Positions 9,540 to 20,560 of a DNA stretch of 64,000 bases are shown in pieces; the stretch's first letter is position 1; every line of letters begins with the position of its first letter. Location of the stretch: contig CM044964.1 of the NCBI GenBank assembly GCA_024516035.1, positions 23,329,844 to 23,393,843 on the forward strand, given 5' to 3'. The position numbers were made by a program, and so were the translations under genes. Under the pieces are notes generated by a model. The model did no database searches. It had not been told where the DNA came from and saw nothing but the letters and a program-made list of their open reading frames with translations. Source of the DNA: Bactericera cockerelli. Its lineage: Eukaryota > Arthropoda > Insecta > Hemiptera > Triozidae.

Positions 9540-11350
9540 CATGAGTTTTGAGTTCCTTGTGCCTCGGTACAAGTCGAGCCGTTACTCAAGATTTTGAGCC
9601 GGGGAGTTGACTTTGTCCTCCTTCTTTGGCGGGTGCGTCTCCCCTGACCCCCGGCCTATCTCCTGGTACCTATGCCTTTGGTACCAGTCGAGCCGTTGCT
9701 CAAGATTTTGAGCCGTGGAGTTGACATTGTCCTCCCTCTTTGGCGGGTGCGTCTCCCCTGACCCCCGGCCTATCTCCTGGTACCTATGCCTTTGGTACCA
9801 GTCGAGCCGTTGCTCAAGATTTTGAGCCGTGGAGTTGACTTTGTCCTCCTTCTTTGGCGGGTGCGTCTCCCCTGACCCCCGGCCTGTCTCCTGGTACCTA
9901 TGCCTTTGGTACCAGTCGAGCCGTTGCTCAAGATTTGAGCCGTGGAGTTGACATTGTCCTCCCTCTTTGGCGGGTGCGTCTCCCCTGACCCCCGGCCTAT
10001 CTCCTGGTACCTATGCCCTTGGTACCAGTCGAGCCGTTGCTCAAGATTTTGAGCCGTGGAGTTGACTTTGTCCTCCTTCTTTGGCGGGTGCGTCTCCCCT
10101 GACCCCCGGCCTGTCTCCTGGTACCTATGCCTTTGGTACCAGTTGAGCCGTTGCTCAAGATTTTGAGCCGTGGAGTTGACTTTGTCCTCCCTCTTGGCGG
10201 GTGCGTCTCCCCAGACCCCCGGCCTGTCTCCTGGTACCTATGCCTTTGGTACCAGTCGAGCCGTTGCTCGAGATTTTGAGCCGTGGAGTTGACTTTGTCC
10301 TCCCTCTTTGGCGGGTGCGTCTCTCCAGACCCCCAGCCTGTCTCCTGGTACCTATGGCTTTGGTACCAGTCGAGCCGTTGCTGAAGATTTGATCCGTGGA
10401 GTTGCGAGCCGTTGCTGAAGATTTGATCCGTGGAGTTGCGAGCCGTTGCTGAAGATTTGATCCGTGGAGTTGCGAGCCGTTGCTGAAGATTTGATCCGTG
10501 GAGTTGACTTTTCCTCCCTCTTTGGCGGGTGCGTCACCTTAGACCCCCGGCCTGTCTCCCGGTACCTATGCCTTTGGTTCCAGTCGAGCCGTTGCTCAAG
10601 ATTTTGAGCCATGGACTGGACTTTGTCCTCCCCATTTGCGGGTGCGTCTGCCTAGACCCCCGGCCTTTCTCCTGGTTCCTATGCCTTCGATACAAGTTGA
10701 GACGTGGACTAGGTCCTGCCCCTCCTTGACTTGGCTTGGGTGCGTCTCCCTAGACCCCTTGCCTGTCTCCTGGTACCTATGCCCCTGGTACCAGTCGAGC
10801 CGTCACTCTATATTTTGAGCCGTGGACTGGACCTTGTCCCTTTTTGCGGGTGCGGTCTCCCTAGACCCCTTCCCTGTCTTCTTGTACCTATGCCATCGGT
10901 AGATGTTGCGTAGTTGCTCAAGATTTTGAGCCGTGTGCTGGACTCTGTACCTTCTTGGCTTGGGTGCGTCTCTTTAGACCCCTTGCCTGTTTCCTGGGGC
11001 CTAGGCCCTTGGTACCACTCGAGCCGTTGCTCAAAATATTGAGCCGTGGGCTGAACTCGGTCCTTAATTGGTTTGGGTGCGTCTCCTCAGACCCCTTGCC
11101 CGTCTCCTGATGCCTAGACCCCTGGAATCATTCGAGCCGTTGCTCAAATTTTTGATCCGTGGGCTGGACTCTTTCCCTCCTTTGCTTAGGTGCGTCTCTC
11201 TAGACCCCTTGCCTACCTCCTGGTGACTATACCTTTGGAACCAGTCGAGCCGTTGCTCAGGATTTGAGCCGTGAAGTGATTCTTCGTCTGCCTTTTGCTT
11301 GGGCGCGTCTCCCTGATCCCCTTCTCCTTTCTGGTCGAGCCCTGCTTCGG
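9540..11350. repeat. 114-bp minisatellite inside the DIRS-like element
   Basis: About 15-16 units, with spacing of 114 bp measured at 9647, 9761 and 9875. Each unit contains cctggtacctatgcctttgg, agtcgagccgttgctcaaga and ttggcgggtgcgtctcc. 114 is 38 codons, so frames stay open across units and give repeated Pro/Leu-rich peptides that look artefactual. Units diverge progressively toward 11350. This suggests older units on the right and recent amplification on the left. Confidence 0.92.
10378..10507. repeat. 34-bp sub-repeat expansion
   Basis: Within one minisatellite unit, a 34-bp piece (gagccgttgctgaagattt plus gatccgtggagttgc) is repeated about four times. Confidence 0.85.
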
Positions 11351-11453
11351 ATATTGCATCGTTGCTCAATAATTTAAGCCGTTCAAGAGATAAAATACTG
11401 CCAATACTCACTGTTTGCCTAGTATTCTGGTCAGATGGCTACGGCAACATCTT

Positions 11454-11664
11454 TATAATAATACTCTTTAGTGGAAGTTATCCACCAGGCGAGGTTAATG
11501 CTCAAAGCATTTTCTGCCACCTAACCCTCAGAGTCTTATTATTATGTGGACACAAACTCAAATTAATGAGGAAAAATTCATGCACTGAGTGGGATTCGAA
11601 CCAACAGATCCCTACGCTAACTGGATTACCAGACTAGCGCGTTATCCACTTGACTACCAATGCT
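11454..11664 (-). mobile_element. SINE-C inserted in the DIRS-like element
   Basis: A full antisense C copy runs from atactctttagtggaagtta to the head complement cttgactaccaatgct. No clean target duplication was found. Confidence 0.85.
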
Positions 11665-13070
11665 CGGTAGTCTTTGGGAGCCCTCTGTGACCTGCCGTCT
11701 GACAATGACGTCCTGTCTCGCCTGAAGCATGCGGCAAAGAAGTTTCTACCTGATGGCTGGAGCGATTGGACGCTGATCAACTCGATCGACTTAGGCTTTG
11801 AAGTAGATGCAACAGTCCTTAACAAGCTTCGGTTCGCCTCCCCACGCTGAATATAGTTCGGGCCTTTGATCCAAGTGCGTCAGTCTTGAAGGAATACCAC
11901 TATAGGAATATGAAAAAGCAGATCCGTGGATCATCGCAGTCACACGATATCATGGCTCAGGCTGTAGCTCCCCTAAAATCGGAGCTCATTTCTCGTGAAG
12001 CAGCGGACAGAATCCTGGTTGGAAATGTTTCCATACCAGTCTCCAGATAATCGTCCCTGTCAACAGAGTCTCCGGAAGATTCTGGGACACAAAAAACTCT
12101 TGACAAACGCTTCCAAGTACAAGAGGACAGGCTGATGGGAAGGATGAATGACGCCATGAATTTTCTCTTCACCAGGCTCCGGCCGACTCATATTCAACTG
12201 ATCGTCCAGAACGATGAGTTGTCGGCGTCTGACCCTTCGGAAGCCTCGGATTCTGTGGGTGACTATTCTCTCCCGGAAGCTCGTCCCCTGTATGGCGAGC
12301 ACGAGGAAGTTATAGCTACTCCAGACCTTCCGTTCGATTTTACCCCCTGCGTAAAAGAATGTGAGCCGGATGTTCCTCTTCCATCTCCTGAAGCCGAAAT
12401 AAATGGCCGCAAATGTCAGAATCTCAATTCTACAAGTTGGAACAGCATTAGATATAGTATCTTCGCTTATGGTATCTTTGCTCGTCTACAGCCAAATTCG
12501 GAACTGAAGGCCCAGCGGAACTAAAGTGCATGAGCGGATCTCCTGGCTAATATGGACGGAGCTTTTGGGATATTACCCCACGGCCTAATTCTCCAACGTC
12601 CTGCACTGCTGACGCCTCGAACCAGATCGTTGCGGCACATCCATCTGTGAAGTCGTTGAAGAACGACCTGATAAAAGAACTGACCTCGGAAGATTCTGCT
12701 TTTAAGAAGACTTCCGATAGTCTTCTTTAGTGCGTAAGCGGAAAGAGATCCCAAACTATTGCCAGTCGGAGAAGCCTGTTCGTACCAGCGATTTAGGTCC
12801 CGCGTCGGATTCTGAAGGATATTCCTCCTTCGGAAGACTAATTGTTTGAGCCCAAGGCCTTAATCGAAGCTGTGAAATCACACTCTTCTTCTTCTCAACC
12901 TCGCCCACGACCTCAGAGAAGCCGCACTACGAGGATACTTGTCCCCCGATCTCAACACCCTCACCGCAACTCGGGTATCACAAGGAAAAGAGATTTGGGT
13001 GTGAGAGGTCCTCAACCCGAAAACTTAGTCGGCGACTCCCAAGATGTTGTGTCGAATTCCTTCGATGGTC
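11665..13070 (+). pseudogene. gag-like region of the DIRS-like element
   Basis: Several overlapping frames broken by shifts encode a hydrophilic protein. One block reads KHAAKKFLPDGWSDWTL, another is acidic (12180-12400), and the end (12842-13070) is Ser/Pro/Arg-rich. The position upstream of RNase H and the composition fit a DIRS gag. There is no independent motif such as a zinc knuckle, so the assignment rests on context. Confidence 0.55.
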
Positions 13071-13700
13071 CTATCTCGATTCGTTGGTGGATCTCAACGC
13101 TTCATCTTCCACTTCCAATTTTTCATCGTCCACCTCAAGTGTTTGTGACGAACGTCGCATCTTCCAGTGGATGGGGAGTGATGAAGGCAATCAAATGGCC
13201 AAGATTCTTGGAGAAGGAGCCAAAAAGAGTGGCATATCAATGTCAAAGAGCTCTTCGCAGTGCAGATGTCATTTGAAACACATTTGGAATATCTTCAGAA
13301 CAAAGTGGTTCTTGTTCACAGACAATGCAACGGTAGTGGCTTACCTACGATAGGAGAGTAGAGAAAATCTACGGGATAGCGTCAGTCAATATTGTTCTCT
13401 GAGCAGAGTACATCCCACAGATGTACAACATCGCAGACAGTCTATTTCGCTCAAATCTAATTCCCGAATGGCACCTTCTCCTCCAGCTAACAGCACCTAT
13501 ATTTCGGGTCTGGGGAAAACCGGTCAAAGACCTCTTTGCGTCAGCAAAGTCGGCAGTCGTTCCGTGTTACGTTTCTCGCTCAGCTCGAGATGTTCAAGCA
13601 AGGTTTCTGAAGAAGGTATCCTTTTCAGAGAATGGAACTTCCCGCTAGCATGGGTATTCCTACCCCTCCCCTGCTTCCTCGAGTCCTGAACCACCTGAAC
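13071..13700 (+). pseudogene. RNase H-like domain remnant of the DIRS-like element
   Basis: The region begins with an IRWWIS motif, then VTNVASSSGWG, a decayed TDAS-x-GWG. HINVKELFAV and FTDNATVVAYL follow, the latter with the catalytic Asp context. The C-terminal part has YNIADSLFR, then a DLFAS motif. This order is typical of the RNase H of DIRS-type elements, which degrades the RNA strand during reverse transcription. The motifs lie in different frames, so at least two frameshifts separate them. The first Asp appears replaced by Asn. Confidence 0.75.
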
Positions 13701-15045
13701 TCAGCTTATGGCGCATTTATCATAATTGCTCAGTCCTGGGAAAACGCGGTCTGGCGCCTAGATCTGCTGAGGAGAGCAGTTTGCTAACCCATCACTCTGA
13801 AGGATATAAACGAGTGCCTAGTAGACCTGTCCACAGGAAAAGTTAAACCTACAAGGTCCCTTGGGAAAGGTGGCTCTCATGGTCGTCAGCTAAGAATGTT
13901 TCTCGAAACAATCTTTCCCCCAGGAAGTCGCAAGATTTTTGAGCATTCTTCACTCTGAAAACTTTGCGTACAGTATAATTCTCGTTCACAAATCGGTTGT
14001 GTCAACCTTTGCGGACCCCTGTGTTAACCTAGGGTGTGTCAACCTAGACACACAGAGATATGTTACCGCCCAATCGTACAACACGTACTAAAACCTTTGA
14101 GTTTGAAGGTGGCCCCTAATTTTTCATTATTTTAGACCGGTTGGAGTTCCACAAGGGAAGCACCAATTAATTATCACACCGGCCTCTATTTAGATCTATT
14201 GTGAACAATGATTCTAATTCTGATGTACGTCCTGATTTGACGTAGTCAAGACGGGGGTTTTACCCTCCATTCGCTGGGAATCGTACCAGCTTCCCGCATT
14301 AACCTCACCCAGCCTGGGTAGGGCCGGAAATGCCATCAGCCTCACGTGTTTGTAGGGAAGAGAAGTTTCGTCGAAGTCTGCCCCAACCGGCAATCAAACT
14401 CGGGATCTCTGGACTGTGGGCAGTGGTTATAGCCACGGAGGTGGCCCCTAAATCTAGAGATATTTGGAATATTGAAACTCTCTCTTCCTGGATGACTAAC
14501 CATCCACCGAACACGAGTAAACTCATCTTTTCGAAGTATGTCGCCATGTGGCGCTTGTCCTCCTGTTACCTTCTGCAAGAAGGGTTCACGATTTGACTCT
14601 CCTGCGCTCCTCTCAGGATCTCTTCCAAGACCAAGGAGACGAGATGGTTTTTGGCCAGCTTTTGGTTCTAAATCAGATTTCGCCTCCCACGTACTGTCTG
14701 GCTGGCTGCTTAAAAAGAATAACTCAGATCCCAACCTTGATCCCGTCTCTTGGATTTGAAAACTAATCGAGTTATCTGGTAACCGCTCTAAGTCCAAGTC
14801 TTGCGATTCTCTCTTTATCACTACACGTGGACGAGTAAACCCTGCTTCTAGATTTGTAATCGCAGGGTGGTTCAGAACAGCCCTGCGTGGAGCAGGTATA
14901 AATGCTTCGGCCGGGTCTTTTAGGTCTGCGGTGGGGACCTCACGAATGAGTTCTGAGTTTTCTTTGGACTCTATTCTGAAACTAGGAGACTGGAAGAGTG
15001 ATAGAACCTTCCATAGGCACTATTTGAGGCCGATAGCTAAGACAC
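13700..15045 (+). pseudogene. Tyrosine recombinase remnant of the DIRS-like element
   Basis: An N-terminal part (13790-14107, with ITLKDINECLVDLS) is separated from the catalytic part by a SINE-E. The catalytic part (14452-15045) shows SARRVHDLTLL (Arg I box), LFITTRGRVNPAS, SFRSAVGTS (Arg II region) and DWKSDRTFHRHYLRP (box II Tyr). This enzyme family joins DNA through a tyrosine nucleophile. A frameshift near 14640-14655 and an in-frame TGA near 14758 disable it. The His usually two residues before Arg II is not evident. Confidence 0.8.
14120..14439 (-). mobile_element. SINE-E, full length, inserted in the recombinase
   Basis: The sequence ggtggcccctaa is present on both sides (14108-14119 and 14440-14451), a 12-bp target-site duplication. 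The insert holds the antisense core (cacccagcctgggtagggcc) and the head complement (gccacggagg end). This defines a family length of about 320 bp. Confidence 0.9.
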
Positions 15046-15250
15046 CGCAAAGGTGTCAAGATATATCCACCACATGCTTCGAAGCTGTGTAGAACAGCTT
15101 ATTTCAAGTGTACTATCTATTAATTGGATAAAGACAAAACATTATTTAAGATACACGTAAAGACCATACGATCTTTGTTTTGTTCCTGTTATATTCCGCA
15201 TACTCTTCTTTTCTCACAGTACTCTGCTCCAACCGGCAGAATGAAAACAC

Positions 15251-15597
15251 ATCTCATTGGGTCAAGCTGTAGCATAGACCCCAAAATATTAAAGTTTTTC
15301 CCCCGTAGGGTAAAAAACTATTATTTTGGGTCTTGCGTAAGCTTGACCCAGCTAAAAGCTCTTGCCTCTGGCAAAAGATACTGAAGTTCAGAAGCTTTCT
15401 AGTCATAATCAAAAGCTCCTCCGCTAGGAGCAGCACTGTTGGAGAAAAGAGGGGAAATCTACGGAAAAGGGAGAAACTTAAGGCGCGTTTGCACAGTTAC
15501 TAGATCAAAAGACCAAAGCGTAATCTCATTGGGTCAAGCTTACGCAAGACCCAAAATAATAGTTTTTTACCCTACGGGGGAAAAACTTTAATATTTG
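15251..15597. repeat. Right terminus of the DIRS-like element with hairpin arms
   Basis: Besides the inverted copy of the left end, bases 15287-15351 and 15533-15597 form a nearly perfect inverted pair. The arm reads gtagggtaaaaaactattat and then gggtcttgcgtaagcttgac. The arms lie about 180 bp apart. DIRS termini are known to carry extra self-complementary segments used for circularisation. Confidence 0.8.
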
Positions 15598-16088
15598 AAG
15601 TGTAATGTTAAATAAATGGCTCCGGATGTACTGTCTTTTACTGTCATGAGAGCGATGTGTTTTTTTAGTAGGTTTAAATCCAACTCCTTATATTATGCGG
15701 GTGTTTTCAAATGATTTTGCTTTAAATCTCTCTATAAAAAAAAAATCCTCGCAAAAAATCTTTTCTAAATCGCGCGTTTATTGCCCACGGCACTTCAATT
15801 TATCCAATAACGCATGCGCTCTAAGAAAAATAAAAAAATGTCAATTCTACTCACATCCACCTGATGGCCAGCGTGTGTTGAACAACGAGCACGAAAATAA
15901 GGGTCGAAAACAAGATGGCGGTCACATGATGACGTAATCCCATGGTGGGCTTCACTTCATTGGGCCGAATGAGGTTCAGAGGGCGCCCGGATCATGGTTC
16001 TCGAGATATGAGTAGTCCTTGGGGCCCAACTGAGGAAGTGCCTGAAAAATTAGAAGAAAAATTTAGAGATATAATATATTTATTATGA
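15598..16088. other. No gene recognised
   Basis: Unique sequence with short frames only, directly outside the right end of the DIRS-like element. Confidence 0.5.
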
Positions 16089-16237
16089 CATGGACCGACC
16101 TCAGTGACTTGATCGATAAGGCGGCGGACTTGTAACCTGGAGGTCGGTGGTTCAAGTCCGGGTTTCAGCGTAAATTTAGTAAAGCGAGTTTGGGTAGTGA
16201 TCAACTCGAAAGTGATCAACACAAATATGATAACTTT
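16089..16237 (+). mobile_element. SINE-B, full length
   Basis: It runs from the head gaccgacctcagtgacttga through cttgtaacctggaggtcggt to the tail with gtaaatttagtaaagcgagt. Confidence 0.88.
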
Positions 16238-16249
16238 AACTTATTTATT

Positions 16250-16507
16250 ACTAGCCGTTTGCCCGTGCTTTGCAACGGGACTAAATTTCAAATTTACTAA
16301 GGCATGGCCGTACTGCTGGACAGCAATGCCTTTTTGAACTTTTTATAATTTTTCTGGACAAAGCGATAATGGTTTTGGGGGGGTCAATTCTGAGACATTT
16401 TTCGCTATCTCTTACCGTTTTGGCTAAACAACTCCGGACAAACAAACAAACAAACATAGGTAGGTAGGTAGGTAGGTAGTCCTTTTTTCTGTTTTATATA
16501 TAGAGAT
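16250..16507. mobile_element. P repeat
   Basis: It starts actagccgtttgcccgtgct and ends in tatatatagaga. A short (aggt)n run lies at about 16457-16480. The opening motif resembles a dispersed repeat known from many insect genomes. The class (LINE end or DNA element) is not resolved here. Confidence 0.5.
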
Positions 16508-16709
16508 GACATAATTGTGTTTCAAACATTGTAAATCAATAAACCTTTTATTTGGATTAATTTATGAATATACAAAAACAAATAAATTATTATAATACAT
16601 AACTAAAATTAAATACGTACTATCATACCTAGATTCAACCAATTCATTATTAATAATCAACATTCACAACATGAGTTGTAGTTGTATTACAAATAATTAC
16701 ATAGAAGAT

Positions 16710-16890
16710 GTACAGAAGGGTTGGGTGGAAGAGATAGCCCAAAGGCAATAACCCCGCCCTTTAGTTAGGACATATATTATTTATTGATTTTTTCTTTATT
16801 TTTTTCTTCTATTATATTGTATTTTAATTTGTAATTTTTTGTGCTGTATATAATATTATGTTCCATTAATAAAGTGTAAATAAATAAATA
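16710..16890 (+). mobile_element. L-tail element
   Basis: It contains agggttgggtggaagaga, ccccgccctttagttaggac and the 3' end taataaagtgtaaataaata. The layout (no ORF, fixed 3' end with a simple A/T tail) suggests 5'-truncated LINE copies. Confidence 0.65.
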
Positions 16891-17465
16891 AGGTAAAATT
16901 ATGGTATTAAGTTTATAAAATTACAAGAAGATTATAGTAGAGTATTTGTACCTATGTACATAGTGAAGTTTACCAAAGAAAATACAAATAAAATGTATAT
17001 TATGATAAAAATACATGGATTAGTATAGTTTTTTTCTCTAAAAAGAGGTTTTAGATTTCTTACTTTTTATAATAATAAGACTCTTAATTTGACATCAAAG
17101 TATAAGAAATTACGATAAATGTAAAAAGAGCGTGATTATTGCCTATGGCAATCTGTGCTATCCAACTATTTTTTCTCAGTATTATTATTATACATATTAT
17201 GTACTATGAAACCCAAATTAAAAAAAAGAAGAGAGTGCTTTCTTGCCCAGTACATACGTCCCGTCTTAATGATTTCTCAAAATGTCGAGACTTCATTGGA
17301 ATCTGAAAGCAATAAGGAATGAATAGCCGCTGATTCCCTGATTATGTTGTAGCAGCTAGATACCTGGCAGAACCGAGCCATTAATCTGAACGACCGATGA
17401 GATTAACCCGCAGGATCGACCGCGACCCTTAAAAATTTCCAGGGGTCTTTTTTTTATAGCAAAAA
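16891..17465. other. No gene recognised
   Basis: AT-rich, unique. A less AT-rich stretch at 17340-17450 (gaacgaccgatgagattaac) is not assigned. Confidence 0.5.
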
Positions 17466-17640
17466 ATATTTTATTTATTTATTTAACTTAATTAATTGGA
17501 CATAGTACATACAACACTGATAATAACAAATACATTATAATAAAAGAAAAAAAGAGAAAAAAAATAAAGAAAAAATAAATAAATATATACGTCATAATGT
17601 CCTAACTAAAAGGCGGGGTTATTGCCTTAGTTTATTATTA
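17466..17640 (-). mobile_element. L-tail element
   Basis: Antisense, from tttatttatttaactta to aggcggggttattgcc. Confidence 0.6.
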
Positions 17641-17694
17641 TAAAAATAATTCCATGTCCGTGAGATAGGTACCTAACTTTATATTACAGTCGAA

Positions 17695-17960
17695 CCTTTC
17701 TTACTTCCGATAAATTTCTAATATTAGACATCAGAAGTTTTGTGTTCGTTTTTGTAAGAAAAAATATTATTTTGCACCGATTTCATATTTCTGGACGTTT
17801 CTTAAACCTCCTGAGCAACATTGGTTTTGTGTCCGTCTGTCGGTCTGTTTTTTTTGTTAATCACTTTCATGATATCACAACTACTCAAAGTCGCTTGAAA
17901 CACCGATCTCTCTCTAGGTTATAAATCCACAGCCTTATCGATCAAGTTACTCAGGTCGGT
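17695..17960. mobile_element. Q fragment followed by antisense SINE-B
   Basis: Bases 17695-17850 match Q (tttctaatattagacatcag, gtctgtcggtctg). Bases 17858-17960 are a B copy in antisense, ending at ctcaggtcggt. Confidence 0.65.
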
Positions 17961-17962
17961 AA

Positions 17963-18030
17963 TAAGGTCGAACCCGCGACCTCTGGATTACTAGAACGAC
18001 ACCTGGACTACAGAGCTACAGCGACAGACG
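17963..18030 (-). mobile_element. SINE-A head fragment
   Basis: It contains tcgaacccgcgacctctgga and ggactacagagctacagcga, the complement of a tRNA-like head. Confidence 0.6.
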
Positions 18031-18357
18031 AGGTCTTCATAAGATCACTGTCTGATTTCTGATATCAGTTCGATCATCGCAGGTCAACCAGGGTTAATCG
18101 GATGGGTAGACGCTATTTTTCTTCTTAATTGAATTCCTCGACATGTCCTCCTGAGAAAACATAGCGCTAAGTACCTCGCGAATCCAAGCTTGCAAGTTCG
18201 AGTACCGGTGCCAGCATATTTTTTGCAGCGCGCCATAACAGCAAGGTTCTTCTTCACATGCCACCAAACACTGCCGCTATGAAAGATAGCTTGTATAAAA
18301 ATAGCTAACTATTGCTAGTATAATATTTTACTAAGAAAAGACGTACTACTGGATATT

Positions 18358-19806
18358 ATCCTAAGATCCTGTAGTCTTCAATACACCTCATAATTCAGTC
18401 CTCACTCCAAGGTGCTAAAAATATCCTTGATATTCCTACGCTTGATAATATTGATCCTCAAATCCTGCAGTGTTCAGGACACCTCATAATTCAATCCTCA
18501 CTCCAAGGTGCTAAAGATATCCTGGACTTGATATTCCTACGCTTGATAATATTGATCCTCAAATCCTGCAGTCTTCAGGACACCTCATAATTCAATCCTC
18601 ACTCCAAGTTGCTAAATATAATTATCCAGGACTTGATATTCCTACTATTGATAATCATGGGCTTGATAATATTGATCCTCAAATCCTGCAGTCTTCAAGA
18701 CACCTCATAATTCAATCCTCACTCCAAGGTGCTAAACATTATCCTAGACTTGATATTCCTACGCTTGATAATCATGGGCTTGATATTCCTACGCTTGATA
18801 ATCATCTGCTTGATAATATTGATCCTCAAATCCTGCAGTCTTCAGGACACCTCATAATTCAATCCTCACTCCAAGGTGCTAAAGATATCCTGGAATTGAT
18901 ATTCCTACGCTTGATAATCATGGGCTTGATAATATTGATCCTCAAATCCTGCAGTCTTCAGGACACCTCATAATTCAATCCTCACTCCAAGATGCTAAAG
19001 ATATCCTGGACTTGATATTCCTACGCTTGATAATCATGGGCTTGATATTCCTACGCTTGATAATCATGGGCTTGATAATATTGATCCTCAAATCCTGCAG
19101 TCTTCATGACACCTCATAATTCAATCCTCACTCCAAGGTGCTAAAGATATCCTGAACTTGATAGTCTTACGCTTGATAATCATGGGCTTGATAATATTGA
19201 TCCTCAAATCCTGCAGTCTTCATGACACCTCATAATTCAATCCTCACTCCAAGGTGCTAAAGATATCCTGGGCTTGATATTAATACGCTTGATAATCATG
19301 GACTTTATATTCCTACGCTTGATAATCATGGGCTTGATATTCCTACGCTTGATAATCATGGGCTTGATAATATTGATCCTCAAATTCCTGCAGTCTCCAG
19401 GACACCTCATAATTCAAACCTCACTCCAAGGTGCTAAAGATATCCTGGACTTGATATTCCTACGCTTGATAATCATGGGCTTGATATTCCTACGCTTGAT
19501 AATCATGGGCTTGATATTCCTACGCTTGATAATCATGGGCTTGATAATATTGATCCTCAAATCCTGTAGTCTTCAGGACACCTCATAATTCAATCCTTAC
19601 TCCAAGGTGCTAAAGATATCCTGAATTTGATATTCCTACGCTTGATAATCATGGGCTTGATATTCCTACGCTTGATCATCATGGGCTTGATATTCCTACG
19701 CTTGATAATCATGGGTTTGATAATATTGATCCTCAAATCCTGCAGTCTTCAGGACACCTCATAATTCAATCCTCACTCTAAGGTGCTAAAGATATCCTGG
19801 GCTTGA
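18358..19806. repeat. Composite minisatellite, 1.45 kb
   Basis: About eleven long units each contain attgatcctcaaatcctgca, gacacctcataattcaatcc and actccaaggtgctaaagata. Between them a 30-bp sub-unit (gatattcctacgcttgataa plus tcatgggctt) is present once to four times, giving variable unit lengths. Open frames rich in Ile, Leu and Met cross it because 30 is a multiple of 3. They are repeat artefacts. Confidence 0.92.
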
Positions 19807-19915
19807 TAGAAGACCTCGCAGCTTTTCTGTTCAAAGTGGATCTCAGCAAGAACGCAGCTGCCTTGGAGAAGGATTATACAGGGTTCAACGAAGAGCTTGT
19901 TACATTAATTTGTCC
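19803..19915 (+). other. Short coding-like segment after the minisatellite
   Basis: Following the last unit, a frame reads EDLAAFLFKVDLSKNAAAL and continues with Glu/Lys-rich sequence before entering SINE-G. The composition is protein-like and GC-richer than its surroundings. No family is recognised. It may be a scrap of a transposon gag or a host exon. Confidence 0.25.
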
Positions 19916-20215
19916 GACCTTCGTGGCTCAGTGGTTAAGAGCATTGGTTACCAACCCGAAGGTTGCGGGTTCGAATCCCGGCCGGAGCGGAATTTTTACG
20001 TTATTGGAATGATATGATTTCCTGATATGATTGGAATGTATAATTTCAACTTTATACAATTGTATTTTCATATTGTATACAATAATCTGGGTAAACCCCC
20101 TTAATTTTTAAAAAACAAAACAAAAATATGAGTGTAAAGATAATGTGCCCTAAAGTAATGCGAAAGCGGTTCGGGGCACAATTACCTTTAAAAAAATTGT
20201 ATTTGATACAATTTT
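19916..20215 (+). mobile_element. SINE-G
   Basis: The tRNA-like head cgtggctcagtggttaagag and gttcgaatcccggccggag is followed by a body with gcgaaagcggttcggggcac. A second copy is at 26765-26935. Confidence 0.8.
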
Positions 20216-20224
20216 TTTAATGAT

Positions 20225-20415
20225 TGGTCCACAGCCTATTTCATTTCGTAGCCACGAAAACGAATACTACAGTTTGTTATATTTATTTCTTTGTGTGTTT
20301 TTTTCCTTCAAAAATGAGTATTCCATTTATTTTTTATTTCGTAGCCATGAGTTATGTTTTAGCTCATTCCGTAGCATGCCTTCTCTCTAATGCGCGTGAA
20401 GTGACACAGTACTTA
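20225..20415 (-). mobile_element. SINE-I, tail half
   Basis: Antisense pieces: tttcgtagccacgaaa, catgccttctctct and gtgacacagtactta. Confidence 0.6.
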
Positions 20416-20417
20416 TC

Positions 20418-20560
20418 ATGTACATCTAATACAACTTCTCACTTTTCTGTTTAAACTGATTAAAATAGCGAGGTTAGTAAAGTTGATGGCATGGTTTGAA
20501 AACTATTACCTGATGATGAGAGCAAATAAGCTCGAAACAGCTGTCCAGGTATGTTCTGAT
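20418..20560 (+). repeat. Third copy of the 6.6-kb dispersed repeat
   Basis: It shares catgtacatctaatacaact, gcaaataagctcgaaacagc and tgtccaggtatgttctgat with 6625-6835. Confidence 0.7.

Larger units (their letters stand above)
9143..15597 (+). mobile_element. DIRS-like tyrosine-recombinase retroelement (decayed)
   Basis: About 6.4 kb is bounded by near-identical inverted sequences (9143-9326 and 15379-15560). In order it holds a minisatellite, a gag-like region, an RNase H-like region and a tyrosine recombinase. DIRS elements are retrotransposons that integrate through a tyrosine recombinase and carry inverted rather than long direct terminal repeats. Frameshifts, stops and two SINE insertions make it non-functional. 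A reverse transcriptase was not found between gag and RNase H, so it also looks internally deleted. The well-preserved termini contrast with the broken coding region. A Ngaro or PAT relative is less likely because their repeats are split direct repeats. Confidence 0.82.

Noticed and set aside
9540..11350. CRISPR array
   Set aside because: Units are contiguous tandem repeats of 114 bp without unique spacers, in an intron-containing animal genome.
10201..11411. Pro/Leu-rich repeat proteins
   Set aside because: The 114-bp minisatellite unit is a multiple of 3, which keeps frames open on both strands without implying coding.
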